Below, in pieces: positions 1 through 11,170 of a stretch of 64,000 nucleotides of DNA. The notes below the pieces were generated by a model. The model ran no database searches and was not told where the DNA came from. It saw only the letters and a list, made by a program, of their open reading frames with translations. A program made the translations under genes and the position numbers. Numbering within the stretch: position 1 is the first letter of the stretch; each line of letters starts with the position of its first letter. Source of the stretch: Trema orientale (lineage: Eukaryota > Streptophyta > Magnoliopsida > Rosales > Cannabaceae). The stretch spans positions 326,761 through 390,760 of the forward strand of contig JXTC01000248.1 of the NCBI GenBank assembly GCA_002914845.1, in the 5' to 3' direction.

Positions 1-1633
1 TTATCGTGTCGAAAATTATTTGAAGTTGAAACTTAGAGCAGCCATTGACGATAAGCAAATAAACAAATCATAAATAAACTGAAGCAGTCCTTATCAATTA
101 TCATTAATCACATTTAGAAAGAAAAGTCCCACTTTCCATATCTTTCAAAATATACTCATATAGTTTTTATACTTCTACGTACACGCTTATATGTACCACA
201 CGAAAAAGATATGCTTTCATGCCATAAGTACTTGACCCCTTAAGAAAATACATAAAAGATAATGAAAGGATTCCTTTTGATTTATTAATTTATTAACTTA
301 TATAGATTAGAAAAAACACATATGAGAGCAATCCATTTGGAAAATGATAGTCCACCAATTTATGGAAATTTTATTATCAAAAAACCAGAAAAATACTCCT
401 TCAGCAGAAACAAAATAGACCTTAGTCGATTTTTCTAACTCCATGAAGTGATAGGATTAGGAGGAGGTGACATTTAACCTCCATTGAGAGGTACAAACAC
501 TAAAATGAATAGCAAATCAAGAGGAGGGAAATTGAGCATGTTTAAGCGACTAATCTTCTTATTCATTATATAATAATATGGGAATATAAAGTCACTAGGT
601 CAACTAATAAACAGCAACTAAAATTGGTTGGACTGAAACGTCAGGCAAAGCAATTATTATTATTTTGAGGGCACGGAAAGCAATTAATTAATGGTAGTCA
701 CTTCACTTTGTGATACCTATGAATTATGAACTTTATGAGAGTTTAAGAATTACTTCTAGATTCTTCACTTAATATAAGAGGTGACAAATTTAAAATCCAA
801 CATTAGAACTGAGTGTTGTTACTAATTGCCTGCAACTAATTGATATTTTATATACCTGATGAGTTATGCTTTGCTATTGCCAAACAAGAATTAAATACTT
901 CATCCAACTCCCTTTCATTTCATTCCCTCTTAATTTAGGCAAAAAAACAAGGTCTGCCGAACTTCTTATTGTGGGCTATATTGGATCCATCTTCTCTTTT
1001 ATTTATTTATTTCTTTATTTTAATTTATGAATCCATCATGATTACGTTACTATTTACTTCCCTTCCCTACATGAAATTCAAGCAAAATAAAAGTGAAGTA
1101 CGCTAGCGGCAAATAGTGCCATTGTCTAAAACTTCACCAAGTTTATTAGCAAACTTGTTTTTAATATATTTAAAAGTCTCTTTTCTTTTTTCTCATTTTA
1201 AATGATATTTTTAACGTGTAACTATGAACTGTGAACCTAATGCTAGGTAGCAAAAAACGCTTTTGTGCAAAAGTGAAGTACGCTAAATTGCGGACTTCTT
1301 TTTTTCCAATAAATCTTTTTAAACTCTCCTCTCTTTTAGTACAAACGAAAGTATGCAGTAGAATAGAATGAGTCTTTTTTTAATACGTGACAATTATTAA
1401 TAGTGTTCATCAATGAAGTGGGATCCCAATACCGTGGCAAAATCAATGAAATGGGCATCCACCAACAATGATAATTTTTCTTTAATGTGTAATAGAGATG
1501 TGACTAGCACCTGAAGTGCGCCGAGCCTGTTCTCCTTTCACAAAAAATTAAAATTTCATTAAGAAACCCCTACTGGTGAAGTATAGATGATCTTTAATCC
1601 TAGCTTGAAATAAATTCCATAACTCTACTTCAC
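1..1633. other. AT-rich intergenic DNA, no gene seen
   Basis: I see no open frame with protein-like composition and no RNA gene here. A 17-base direct repeat (aaaagtgaagtacgcta) occurs near 1088 and again near 1269, which suggests a small old duplication or a dispersed repeat. Confidence 0.5.
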
Positions 1634-1809
1634 AAATCTGGTTCGGCGGCCCATTCACTTGCTAAATTTAGCTTTATCTTGTAATTCTGAGGGGTCCTGA
1701 GTCCAGGAAAGCCCCAGCCGTATAGCCACAATAGTGGCTAATGAATCCACTTAATGATATTTCCGTTTTTGTGTTCAAAAAAAAAAAAAAAAATCTGGTT
1801 CAGCTGCCC
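1634..1809 (+). mobile_element. 5'-truncated LINE (L1-type) 3' end with target-site duplication
   Basis: About 140 bases that end in a run of about 17 A (near 1777-1793) are bracketed by a 19-base direct repeat. The left copy is 1634-1652 and the right copy 1791-1809; they match at 17 of 19 positions (aaatctggttc is shared, then ggcggccc-like against agctgccc-like sequence). A long target-site duplication plus a poly(A) tail is the mark of LINE-mediated insertion. The last bases before the tail (ttaatgatatttccg, then a T-rich stretch and gttc) resemble plant L1 3' ends, so a severely truncated LINE is the first choice. A SINE or a retroposed mRNA tail is possible because no coding sequence remains. 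Confidence 0.65.
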
Positions 1810-3298
1810 GGCCATCACAAGATTCAGGATCAGAACTCAGAGAACACGAAAGTCAAACAATTATTAAATTAAAACTAAAGGAAAACAAAATTTTACAGTT
1901 AAATGTTGGGAAACTTAACAATTTCAGCCAATATTGCTAGCGTTAAAATTACTATCTTTTTATTTTTATTTTATTGCTTGCAGCTTTAAATACTAGTATT
2001 CCCAACTATTGTTATAGTTCGTATATTTTCATTTTCTATCTGTGTGTTTATTTACACATTTATCTAAAAACACAAGATGGAATACTGCCCTCTTTTGATC
2101 TTAAAAAGGTACTGAATTGCGTATGGTAGAAATCTCTGATATAGCATCTAAGTTTCTAACACCAAATTCAGAAATTATCTGGGATATGCAACGCCAGCTA
2201 TTTGAGTGGTAAATAACATCAAAATCCAAGACAATACTGTACCATTCGAAATGGTGGCCTTTCTTTTTCTTTTCTTTTTTTTTTTTTTTTTTTTATACAT
2301 TAAACATCGGAGCTAATATATACTTACATCAACGTTTACTATATATGCTTATAATAAGTTTACTATATATGCTTATAACAAGAATTCTTAAAGTGCGTTT
2401 GGTATAGATTTTGAGTGCATTTAATATAGAATTCGAATTTTATTTTCTTTAAATTCAGAGCATTTATATAAAAAGTTAAAAAAGTTAGAAAAATTATTTT
2501 TGGATTTGAAAAAATATGATTCAAATCTTATTTTAAAAAAAAAAAAGAAAAGCGACTTCAGTTTTCCCTCAACCTTCAATTCAGCAAATCCAAGCAACCA
2601 GTAATCTATAAGAGTAAGAACAAAAACCCTTGGTAAAGCAGAGGTGGGTAACTCTGCTTCATTCACTTTTATAACTATCTTCCCTTCAGTAACCACTCGA
2701 ACAATCCCAGAAATAAAATTTCGACCATATATATCTTTTTATAGAAGCCCAAAATGGGATCCAATTACTGAGTGATATACTGATATTCCTATATGTTTAT
2801 ACCAAAATCTAACAGAGTAAAATTATAATAAAGTGAAAAATGGACAATAAATACCAACAATGTAACATTAACACTTCCAGAAAGGAGTCCCCACATAAAC
2901 ATAAACAGAGGATAAACAAAAAGAGAAGGAACCCAAAAAAATGAAAATAAAAATGAGGCATATGAGATTCGGATTTCTGACTCTTCTAGCATACATGTTT
3001 GGCACTGTAAGCAACAAATGCGAATCTCAAATCCCAAATTGTCACTAATATTCATTCAAGTACTAGAAAAAGTCCACCATTGGAATAAGAAGCCGAGATC
3101 TAGAACAACATACCGAACCTGAAACTTTTATGCATCCAAATTGGCAAAAGGCTCAATCCATTTTGCCCCCCAAATCTTCAATCTTCATTCCTTTGCTCTT
3201 ATTATTTTACTATTGCTCAAATTTGAGATTGAATTGAAATTTGAAATTAAAGAAAATGGAAAAAAAAAAAGAAAAAAAGAAGTGGGTACTCTATGAAA
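1810..3298. other. Intergenic DNA and probable 3' region of the transporter gene
   Basis: I see no supportable gene. The stretch has a long T run near 2274-2294, a short tandem repeat of about 23 bases (2335-2385, gtttactatatatgctta motif) and, from about 2394, a piece reading gtgcgtttggtat that resembles a MITE terminus. The part just below 3298 should hold the 3' untranslated region of the minus-strand transporter. Confidence 0.45.
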
Positions 3299-4342
3299 TT
3301 AGTCTTGGGATTCATTCCTCTTTCCTTCTCCTTCCCTCTCCTCCAACAAGCTTCCAGCTTCCTCATCGGCCTGAGAGGCCTTTTTCTGGGCCTCTTTGGC
3401 CTTAAGCGCCTGGAGCTTCGAATGGTTGTAATAGGCCACACCCAAGAACGCGAGTCCGTAGCCGAAGAGATTGATGGGTGTCACCGTATCCTTAATCACC
3501 GACCACGAGAACGCGATGAGCAGCCAGTCCTTGACCACGCCCGCGACGTTCATGGTCAACGCCGAGGTCTTCCCGACGAGCAAGAACACGGCGAGGTTGA
3601 GCGCGAAGGCGCAGAGGGAGTTGGTCCCGAAGATGGCGAAGTCGAAGTGGAAGCTCGAGCTCTCCCTCAGAACAGGGTACTCGACGAAGATCCACGGCAC
3701 GAAGAGGAAGACGAGGCAGCAAGGTGCCACGTAGTAGAGAGAGGTGATGGGGTTGAGCGAGATCCCCTTCGAGGTGAGCAGGATTTGGATCATGACGAGC
3801 CGCGTGGCCTCGAAGGCCACGGCGCCGAGCTGGAGGAGGACACCCCAGGTGTCGAATCGGGCCTCGCCGTAGGCGGCCACGGCGACGCCGAAGGAGATCG
3901 AGAGCATGTTGACCATGGTGTCGGTCTTGAAGGACTCCTTCTTGAAGACGACGCCGATGGAGTAAACGGCGACGGGCATGAGGGCCTTGAGCATCTGGAT
4001 GAAGGAGACGGAGAGGTAGATGTAGGCGGAGTTGGAGAGCCAGAGGGAGAGCGAGTAGAGGGCCCCGATGGGGACGACGGAGGAGAGGTAGAGGTCGCGG
4101 GACATGGAGACCGGCTCGACGACCTTGAAGACGCGGACGAGGAGGAAGGCGAGGGAGGCGCAGAAGGACATGTGGATCATGGTGAGGGAGATCGGGAATG
4201 GCCAGTTGTACATCTTCTTGTCGAGGATGTACTTGTTGTAGACGATGACGGTGAAACTCAGGAAGATCCATATGGCGACGTAGGCGTAGGAGAGCAGGAT
4301 CTTCTTCACCACGCTCTCGCTTAGAGACCCACCTTTTCCCAT
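3299..4342 (-). CDS. UDP-arabinofuranose transporter-like protein (triose-phosphate translocator superfamily, KT group)
   Basis: This single-exon frame of 347 codons is a nucleotide-sugar/triose-phosphate translocator (TPT/DMT fold). It has about ten hydrophobic segments, starting near residues 17-38 ([13 protein letters not shown]) and 48-70 ([13 protein letters not shown]), with the family-typical NKYIL after the first helix and [12 protein letters not shown] in the middle. It ends in a charged cytosolic tail rich in K, A and E. Intronless genes of this length match the Arabidopsis At5g25400/At5g11230/At4g32390/At2g25520 clade, whose members import UDP-arabinofuranose into the Golgi lumen for cell-wall and glycoprotein arabinosylation. 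The ATG lies just downstream of a GAA/GA-rich leader and no upstream in-frame ATG is needed. The gene is much more GC-rich than its surroundings, which creates long antisense open frames that are not genes. Family assignment is firm; substrate is inferred from the clade. Confidence 0.93.
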   Translation of the reverse strand: MGKGGSLSESVVKKILLSYAYVAIWIFLSFTVIVYNKYILDKKMYNWPFPISLTMIHMSFCASLAFLLVRVFKVVEPVSMSRDLYLSSVVPIGALYSLSLWLSNSAYIYLSVSFIQMLKALMPVAVYSIGVVFKKESFKTDTMVNMLSISFGVAVAAYGEARFDTWGVLLQLGAVAFEATRLVMIQILLTSKGISLNPITSLYYVAPCCLVFLFVPWIFVEYPVLRESSSFHFDFAIFGTNSLCAFALNLAVFLLVGKTSALTMNVAGVVKDWLLIAFSWSVIKDTVTPINLFGYGLAFLGVAYYNHSKLQALKAKEAQKKASQADEEAGSLLEEREGEGKRNESQD

Positions 4343-4459
4343 TTTGTCTTTTTCCGTTTGATGGAAGGAATGGGGGTGGGCGCAGGATAAGCAGAGAGTG
4401 GGTGTAGGATAAGGGAGGAAGACGATGGAGAAGAAGAAGAAAGGGTCAGATTCGGAAAG

Positions 4460-4540
4460 AGAAGAAGAAGAAGAAGAAGAAGAAGAAGAGTGTGTTTGGG
4501 ACTGAGAGAGCTGAATTTCTAGAGAGAGAGAGAGAGAGAG
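4460..4540. repeat. (GAA)n and (GA)n microsatellites in the transporter leader
   Basis: A run of about ten GAA triplets (4460-4491) and a GA run (4520-4540) lie 120-200 bases upstream of the transporter ATG. Read on the gene's strand they are CT-rich, as is common in plant 5' leaders and core promoters. I see no clear TATA box. Confidence 0.8.
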
Positions 4541-4549
4541 CAGACAGAG

Positions 4550-5240
4550 AAGGGAGATGATGCGAATATTAAATTAAGGAAAATATTAGTATTATTTGGA
4601 AGAGAGAGATTTCAAGAAAATAAATTTTTTTTAAAAATCGCGGATGTGGTGACGTGGCTATAGGTTGATGTGGCCTTGGCAGCTGGAAAGCGTATGACTT
4701 TTTTTTTTTTTTTTTAAAAAAAAGCGTCCATCCAAAAACTGCTGAATATTAAAATGAAGAGGAACTTTTCTGGTGTGAACACGTTTAAATTTCTCATATG
4801 AAATTTTAATGTTTTAATATAGTAAAGTTGTTAACTTGGTCATTTGGAAATTTTGAAAGCTAATCCCTAAATCTATAAGTAAACTTATGGCTTAATTGAT
4901 TCTGAAATATATCGTGAATGAATAATGAATTCCAATGTAAGATCTCGTATGCTCATATAATATACACAACAAATTCATCAATAACGGTAAGAAAACTCAT
5001 TTTTTATTTTATAATGTTTACAAAATAATGTGGCATGATTTTAACTAATTATGTGATTCAAAAATTTTAAAAAAAAAAACGAGTATCTTAACATTACTAA
5101 TTTTATATTTTTTAGAATAATTTATAAGTGTGACATGTGGCTAATGCAATATCGTACTCCAATGTTATTAATGGCATTTGAACGCGGAAATCCTTCTTTA
5201 ATGCTTTGCTAATATAACGTTTTTTTTTTTTTTTTTTTTT
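4550..5240. other. Upstream intergenic DNA of the transporter
   Basis: AT-rich and without coding signal. It ends in a run of 20 or more T (5219-5240) that runs straight into the assembly gap, so the gap may reflect a hard homopolymer or repeat. Confidence 0.5.
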
Positions 5241-5562
5241 NNNNNNNNNNNNNNNNNNNNNNNNNNNNNNNNNNNNNNNNNNNNNNNNNNNNNNNNNNNN
5301 NNNNNNNNNNNNNNNNNNNNNNNNNNNNNNNNNNNNNNNNNNNNNNNNNNNNNNNNNNNNNNNNNNNNNNNNNNNNNNNNNNNNNNNNNNNNNNNNNNNN
5401 NNNNNNNNNNNNNNNNNNNNNNNNNNNNNNNNNNNNNNNNNNNNNNNNNNNNNNNNNNNNNNNNNNNNNNNNNNNNNNNNNNNNNNNNNNNNNNNNNNNN
5501 NNNNNNNNNNNNNNNNNNNNNNNNNNNNNNNNNNNNNNNNNNNNNNNNNNNNNNNNNNNNNN
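5241..5562. other. Assembly gap (322 N)
   Basis: All bases are N. Any frame drawn across it is meaningless. A second ambiguous spot of two N lies at 11571-11572. Confidence 0.99.
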
Positions 5563-5707
5563 TGACTATTATTATAGATATATTTAATTTGTACAATGTA
5601 AGTTTTGGGATTATAAGTTATTAATTATATTTATAAATTACTCCTAATTTATTTATTTTAAAATGAGACAATAATAGCCTTAGAAAAAGAAAATATAAGT
5701 AAAAAAA

Positions 5708-5960
5708 TACAGATCATAGCGGGTTGGCGGGTCAAAAACGGGTTGACGGGTCAAAATCGGGTTGTGGGTTGAATGTTATTCACCAAAGCGGGTTGTGCGG
5801 GTCGGATTCGGGTCAACTCGTTTTAGGTGCGGGCCGGGTTAGTGTTGATGGTTTTCTGACACGACGGGTCACGGATCGGGTTCGGGTTGACATAATTTAT
5901 GTATATATTAGACTTCAACCCGACACGAACCCGACCCGTCGACACGAATTGACACCCCTA
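5708..5960 (-). mobile_element. Non-autonomous hAT-type element, right half preserved
   Basis: The stretch is made of repeats of the type gggtcgggttcgggtt, with their reverse complement (aacccgacacgaacccgacc) near the right end. It ends in gacacccct at 5959-5960. Read on the minus strand the terminus is taggggtgtcaattcgtgt, the usual hAT-superfamily terminal inverted repeat in plants. A matching left terminus is not clear, perhaps because the copy is worn or runs toward the gap. No transposase is present. Confidence 0.6.
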
Positions 5961-6768
5961 CCTGGTTTAAAACCTCAATTGGTAAAGTGAATCGTAGGTG
6001 TAGTTCGACCAATTTGTCAAATCGTGTGGTCTGTATTAGTTGACTCAAATCGGCTATACCATATTTATATTTTGCAATAATGATATATAAAAAACAATCT
6101 TAACATAGTCTAAATATTTAAACGAAAAATAGCATACTTAAAGCTTACAATCAAATCGAAAATTCTGGTCATTTTAAACTGAATTTAAATCCAAATTGAA
6201 ATATAAGAGCAATCTTAAAATCTAAAATATCTTAAATAAATTAAACATAACTATAAATCTTAAGTAAGATAGTAAAATATCTTAATAAAAAGTAATACAT
6301 GTCACAGTAACAATAAAAATTTCAAACTTCTACTTAAGCTTCAAGCTGGGAAACAAACTTATATTACACATTAAAAAAAAATATTTCATAAGTACATATT
6401 GTAATGAAGGCCACAGATATTGTCCCTATGAGGGAATCGGTCACGTTTTAACCAACACAGTATTAGACAAACGTAACTTGTGTTGGTTAAAACGTGGATG
6501 GGACCGGTCCCTTCAAGTGGACTATATCCGTGCCCTGCAATAAAAACTACAAAATAATTATACATTATATATAACTATTTATAAAACTAATTTATCTGGG
6601 TAGTCTGGTTTGAAACCGAGTATATTTTTTTTTCCAATCCGTAAATCATACCGAACTGTTTGATTTGCTATTTTTCTAATCCTTCACCGGCCAAAAATGT
6701 GCTATAACCGTGTGGATTGGTCTTGACTGGCTGGTTTTTGTAGTTTGATAGGTATTTTGAACACTCCT
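5961..6768. mobile_element. Degraded hAT-type MITE, relative of the copy at 14309-15020
   Basis: The left part (ccaatttgtcaaatcgtgtg), the AT-rich core (aatctaaaatatcttaaat) and the right end (ccaatccgtaaatcataccg up to gaacactcctac) follow the same order as the better preserved element at 14309-15020. The core is interrupted by a separate hairpin element at 6408-6537. Ends are approximate and no target duplication is readable. Confidence 0.5.
6408..6537. mobile_element. Small hairpin MITE
   Basis: Two inverted arms of about 50 bases face each other. The left arm (6408-6459) contains cacgttttaaccaacaca, and the right arm (6479-6537) contains tgtgttggttaaaacgtg. Outside this core the arms continue to pair with mismatches (ggtcac/gtggatgggaccgg and cacagatat/atatccgtg). 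The loop is only about 20 bases. It sits inside the older hAT-like element, so it is the younger insertion. Confidence 0.7.
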
Positions 6769-7434
6769 ACTCCCCCGACCTATAGTTTGTGGAGCTTTTG
6801 TAACAAGAAGTCTTTTTTTATATAGTTTATTTTAAGAAATAACAATACTATGGGCACCATAAATAACTAATATTAGACACTAATAGAGTTTGTATGCTTT
6901 ACTGGTATGTGATGCCTAGCATTATAAGTGCTCTTTAACATTTTCTTTTTAACATTTAAGCAATGGGCACATTTTTGTCTCTTTGTTAAATGGTTGTTTT
7001 GAAAAAAAAATGATATGGTCATTTATCATTGTAGTAATTTTATATATCTGTATTATTAATTTTACGATACTAGCTGTTTTTATACAGAGTATATCAATTT
7101 TCTTGTAGTGAGAATATTAGATATATCATATAATGAAATCGATATCTTGGCCATTTTGCTACTAAAACTGATATACCTGGTCACTTTGAAATTGAAAAGG
7201 AAACATCTACTAAAGAGAGGCCCAAAATTCGGTCATTTGTCTAAGAGCATTTCTAAGAAATTAAGAGTAGGGTTCCGGATATTTATACCTATTTTTTAAA
7301 AAATATTACCAAATTTACGACTTTTCAAAAATAATAAAAATTTTGTACGATCTTTCAGGGTATTTTTTTAAATACTTTGAGAGCTAGAAAACGCAGTGGC
7401 ATTTTAGTAAATAAGTCATCTTTTTAAAAAATAT

Positions 7435-7745
7435 ATATATATACAAGAAACTTTTGTGATTTCTTATTAGCGGAATGTCATATACGTAAGTAAATCACAG
7501 GAAATCACAAAGGTTTCTTGGAAACCAGATTGGTTTCCTTTTAGCAGAATGCTATCATAGGAAATCACAAAGGTTTCTTGGAAACTAGTTTGGTTTCCTT
7601 TTACCGGAGTGCTATGTACCTAAGTAAATCACAGGAAACCACAAAAGTTTTCTAGAAACCAGTTTGGTTTCCTTTTAGCTGAATATCCTGTATATAAGTA
7701 AATCACAGAAAACCAATGTAGTTTCTTTTTAGTAGAATGCTCTGT
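7435..7745. repeat. Short tandem array with internal palindromes
   Basis: About four imperfect units of 61-75 bases occur. Each reads roughly aaatcacaggaaatcacaaa, then a T-rich stretch, ggaaaccagtttggtttcc and a variable gaatgct block; the repeated aggaaa-type block starts near 7498, 7559, 7632 and 7706. Each unit carries an inverted repeat (ggaaacc...ggtttcc), so each strand could fold into a row of small hairpins. Confidence 0.7.
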
Positions 7746-9529
7746 AATTTCTATGATTTATATTCTTTTCTTTTCTCTCTTTTTTTCCCTTTTATTATTC
7801 GAATCAAACAAATAAATAGTAGAAAAAATCTAAGGTTAGTTGAAGAAATTTTAGAGAAATGGTTGACAGAAACCCATAAACCAAAATCGAAAAAGGTTAA
7901 TAGCTACAGAATTAAAAAAAAAAAAACAAAAGGAGGGGAGGGGAGGGACAAACGTACAATAAAAGTAAGAAAGCTTAAAAGTTCGTGGAAAGAAATAATT
8001 TACTGATCAACAATAGCGGAGCTATGATGATGGAGGCCTCAGAACAAAATCTCTTTAATATTGATGTGAACGAAATGGAATGGATTAGACGAAGTTAATC
8101 TAGATTTTATCAGCTATGAAAACGGAAGAGACGAGGTCTCTGACTATGAGAGTGAGGAGGTGCTCATCTGATTTAAGTGATAAAATAAAAGAAGAAAGAG
8201 GAAAAAAAGGGATAGGGGAGGGGAGGGGGCGGGGAGGCATTTCTCTAAACATTATACTGTATAAAAATAAGTTTAAAATGAAACATCATACTATGGGAAC
8301 TATTTTCTAAAAGGTCGTGCGTGACGTCTTTTTCCCTTAAGAATATTTTTAAGAAATGGCCTTTTTTCACATCAATTAAAGAATTGACCGTTTCTTTCAA
8401 CTATTTAATGAATGACTTTTTTTTTTTCATTTTCATTTATAGATAGCTGTTTTTCAAAAGATCAAATTTATAGTATATCAATACTATGTTTGTATATCAA
8501 TTTTTGTGTTTCAATATATCACTTTTAGGGATATATAAAAAAAATACTTTTTTATTTATATCAAATTAAACATTCTAATTTACATTTTTCTATTAAATAG
8601 GATCAGGCTCACAAATTTTGTCAAAATTGAAATATTTAGATTTTTAAAAGGTTCTTTTACCCTTAAAAATCATAAAACATAATAAAAAGAATTATTAAGT
8701 ATAAAATTGTTTAAATAATTGAAAGCACTTAAAATAAAGGGGAAAAAAAAGACAAATTTTTTTTTCTTTACTCTTGTCATTCTTTCTTTTTTCAAAATTT
8801 TTAATTGTTTTGAATAATTTAAATTCTTTTTAGTTTTAATAATTATTATTTTCATTTAAAACGATTTTAAAAAGAAAGATAAAACGAGATTTTATTTTTA
8901 TTTTTGTTATTCTTTTTTTAAAAATTATTTTAAATAATATAAACTCTTTAAAAAAAAAGATAAAATGAGAATTTTTAAAAACTTTTGCCATTCTTTTTTT
9001 AATTGTTTTGAATAACTAAAACTCTTTTTATTTCTAGTAATTATTATATTCACTTAAAATATATATTTGTCTTTTTTAAAAAGGGAAAGACAATAATAAT
9101 TGACTTCAATACTTATTATTGTTAATATATATTTTATGAGTTTAAAGGGTAAAATTATATTGCTTAACAAACTAAAGTTTTAATTTTGGCTAAATTTATG
9201 GTCCTAGTCCTATTTGATAGAAAAACACAAATTGAATATTTAGCTTTATATAAATGAAAATGTGTGAGTTTTTTTTTTAATTTTATAAACCACTGAAGAT
9301 GGTGGGTGTTTTTTTTAAAAAAAAATATTATCCCATCAAATTTTTATGGAATTTATGATTTTTTATACTGATATACTTTGGCATTGTTTGCTAAATTTGG
9401 CCCTTTTAATAGAGTTTGAAAACATCAATTTCTTAAATAATGATCTATTAAGAAATTAAGGTTTCAATTTTACTCACTCTTATTTTAAAAATAAAAAACA
9501 TTTGATTTAGTACTAATAATTTAACTTGA
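7746..9529. other. AT-rich DNA without recognisable genes
   Basis: Long A and T tracts and low-complexity frames only. A purine-rich patch (ggggaggggaggg-like, 7930-7950 and 8213-8240) occurs twice. I find no protein-like frame. Confidence 0.45.
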
Positions 9530-11170
9530 GTGTGTAGTGAAATAGCTATAAAAGTTCTAACTCAAGTTGATCAAGGAATCAAGCTTAAAGCTGTACACAT
9601 ATTGGACTTATTAGAATCAAGCTTGAAGAAGGATAATCAAGATACAATACTATAATTAGATAGGATATATTTCATATTTAGTCCTATATTTGATTTAGTT
9701 CATTGCACATAAATTCTCTTTGCATTGGCTCATGCTTTCAAAAGAGTTTTCAAACTATCTTAAGCTTAAAATGGTTATTTTATTATAAAAGTTTGAAAAT
9801 AGAAAATAATGATTTTGAATGGACAAAATATTCTTTAAAACATGATTTCTTAAGTTTAAATAAGTTACAAATATAATTAAAATCATGATTATTTGAAATA
9901 GGCCAAAAAGAGATTTTCTATTTGCAAACTAGAATATGTTTTGGTATGAACACTTTCTAAATTATTGTTAAATACCTTTGCGAAACTAAAACATTTTTGC
10001 AATAGCCAAAATATTCTTTTCAAATTGATTTCTAATATTTTTAAAGTGTTTAAAACAAGTTTAGAAGTCAGTTTTTGAAAAATCCCAAAAGCTGTCAAAA
10101 TCTGAAAAATGACCAAATGCTAAAATAGCTAAAATAAGCAGAATTTTCGGTCTACCGAAAATGGCAGCGAGAAAAATATATCCATTAAAATATGACCGTT
10201 GCAAAAGCACTACCAACGCATCGAAAATACACTTTCGGTCTACCGAAAATGGCAGAAAGTATGTCTAACGATTATAAACGGCTAGTTTTCATACAAGCTT
10301 ATGAATAGAAGCTATTTTAAGACTTGAAAAAGATTTTTCATGAACCTAACTTGTTATCCAATTATATTCAAAGTACAAAAGCCTATTCTTATATTAAATT
10401 AACTTTCAAATCATATTGAGCCAATCTTAAAGTATCTATTGTGCATTGTTCTCAAATCTTCTAAGCCAAAATTATATTTATTACTTTTGTGAGGAGAGTT
10501 CTTGAGTGTGTTCACTCTTGATTATTGTAAAACTATTTGAGTTGAGGTGAGGTTAATACCAGAGTCATAAACAACTGTGCATAGATAAGGTTGCCACTGG
10601 AATCTAAACAACCCGATTTAGGTGAGGTTGTCATCGGAGTCTAAACAACCCATGAGTTGGTGAAATTGACACCATTGTCTAAACAATCCGTGTAGGTGAG
10701 GTCGACACCAGAGTCTAAAAATCCGAGATTAGGCGTGATAGAGTTGGAGTTAAGACTATTGTAAAGGCGTGGGTGAGCCTAAGAAGAATTTACTCCATTT
10801 GTAAAAGGGTCGGTCAAGCCCACAATCTTGATCCAAATAGTGAAAGCTTAAAGCAAGTTACCAAGAGCCGGGGACGTAGGCATATCGTCGTGTTTATCAA
10901 ACCTCGTAAAAACTGAGTTTGTATTTTCTCTATCCTTACACTCTTTACTTTATTGCAAATTATTTGATTGTATATTTAATATTTAGTGTCCTAATTTACT
11001 TGGTATTATTGTTATATATTTGGCATTATTATTCATTTAGCCTCAAAGTTTCACAATAGTAGTCTATGATTTTACATAATTGAAAAGTTTCTTAAAAGTT
11101 TTTAAAACCCAATTTACCCCCCTCTTGGGTAGTCAATCTTGGGCTAACATGATCCAACATTTAGTCGTTT
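9530..11170 (+). mobile_element. LTR-retrotransposon relic, probably a copia-type (SIRE-like) long terminal repeat
   Basis: The block ends with a layout typical of long copia LTRs: a tract with agccgggg and acgtaggc, a cctcgtaaaaactgagtttg stretch followed by pyrimidine-rich sequence, and near 11110 the segment acccaatttacccccctctt. Within it lie about five diverged copies of a 38-base unit (10535-10730, core aggtgaggtt...gtctaaacaa) and a palindromic 20-mer present twice (near 10143 and 10231). I see no coding region next to it, so it may be a solo LTR or an isolated fragment. It looks old and broken. Ends are approximate. Confidence 0.5.

Noticed and set aside
3293-4324. Long plus-strand frame (343 codons) antisense to the transporter
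   Set aside because: Its composition (Glu, Asp, Gly, His, Arg runs) is that of an antisense shadow of a GC-rich gene, and it has no family resemblance; the minus strand encodes a clear membrane transporter.
5198-5596. Frame across the assembly gap
   Set aside because: It consists mostly of unknown residues translated from N.
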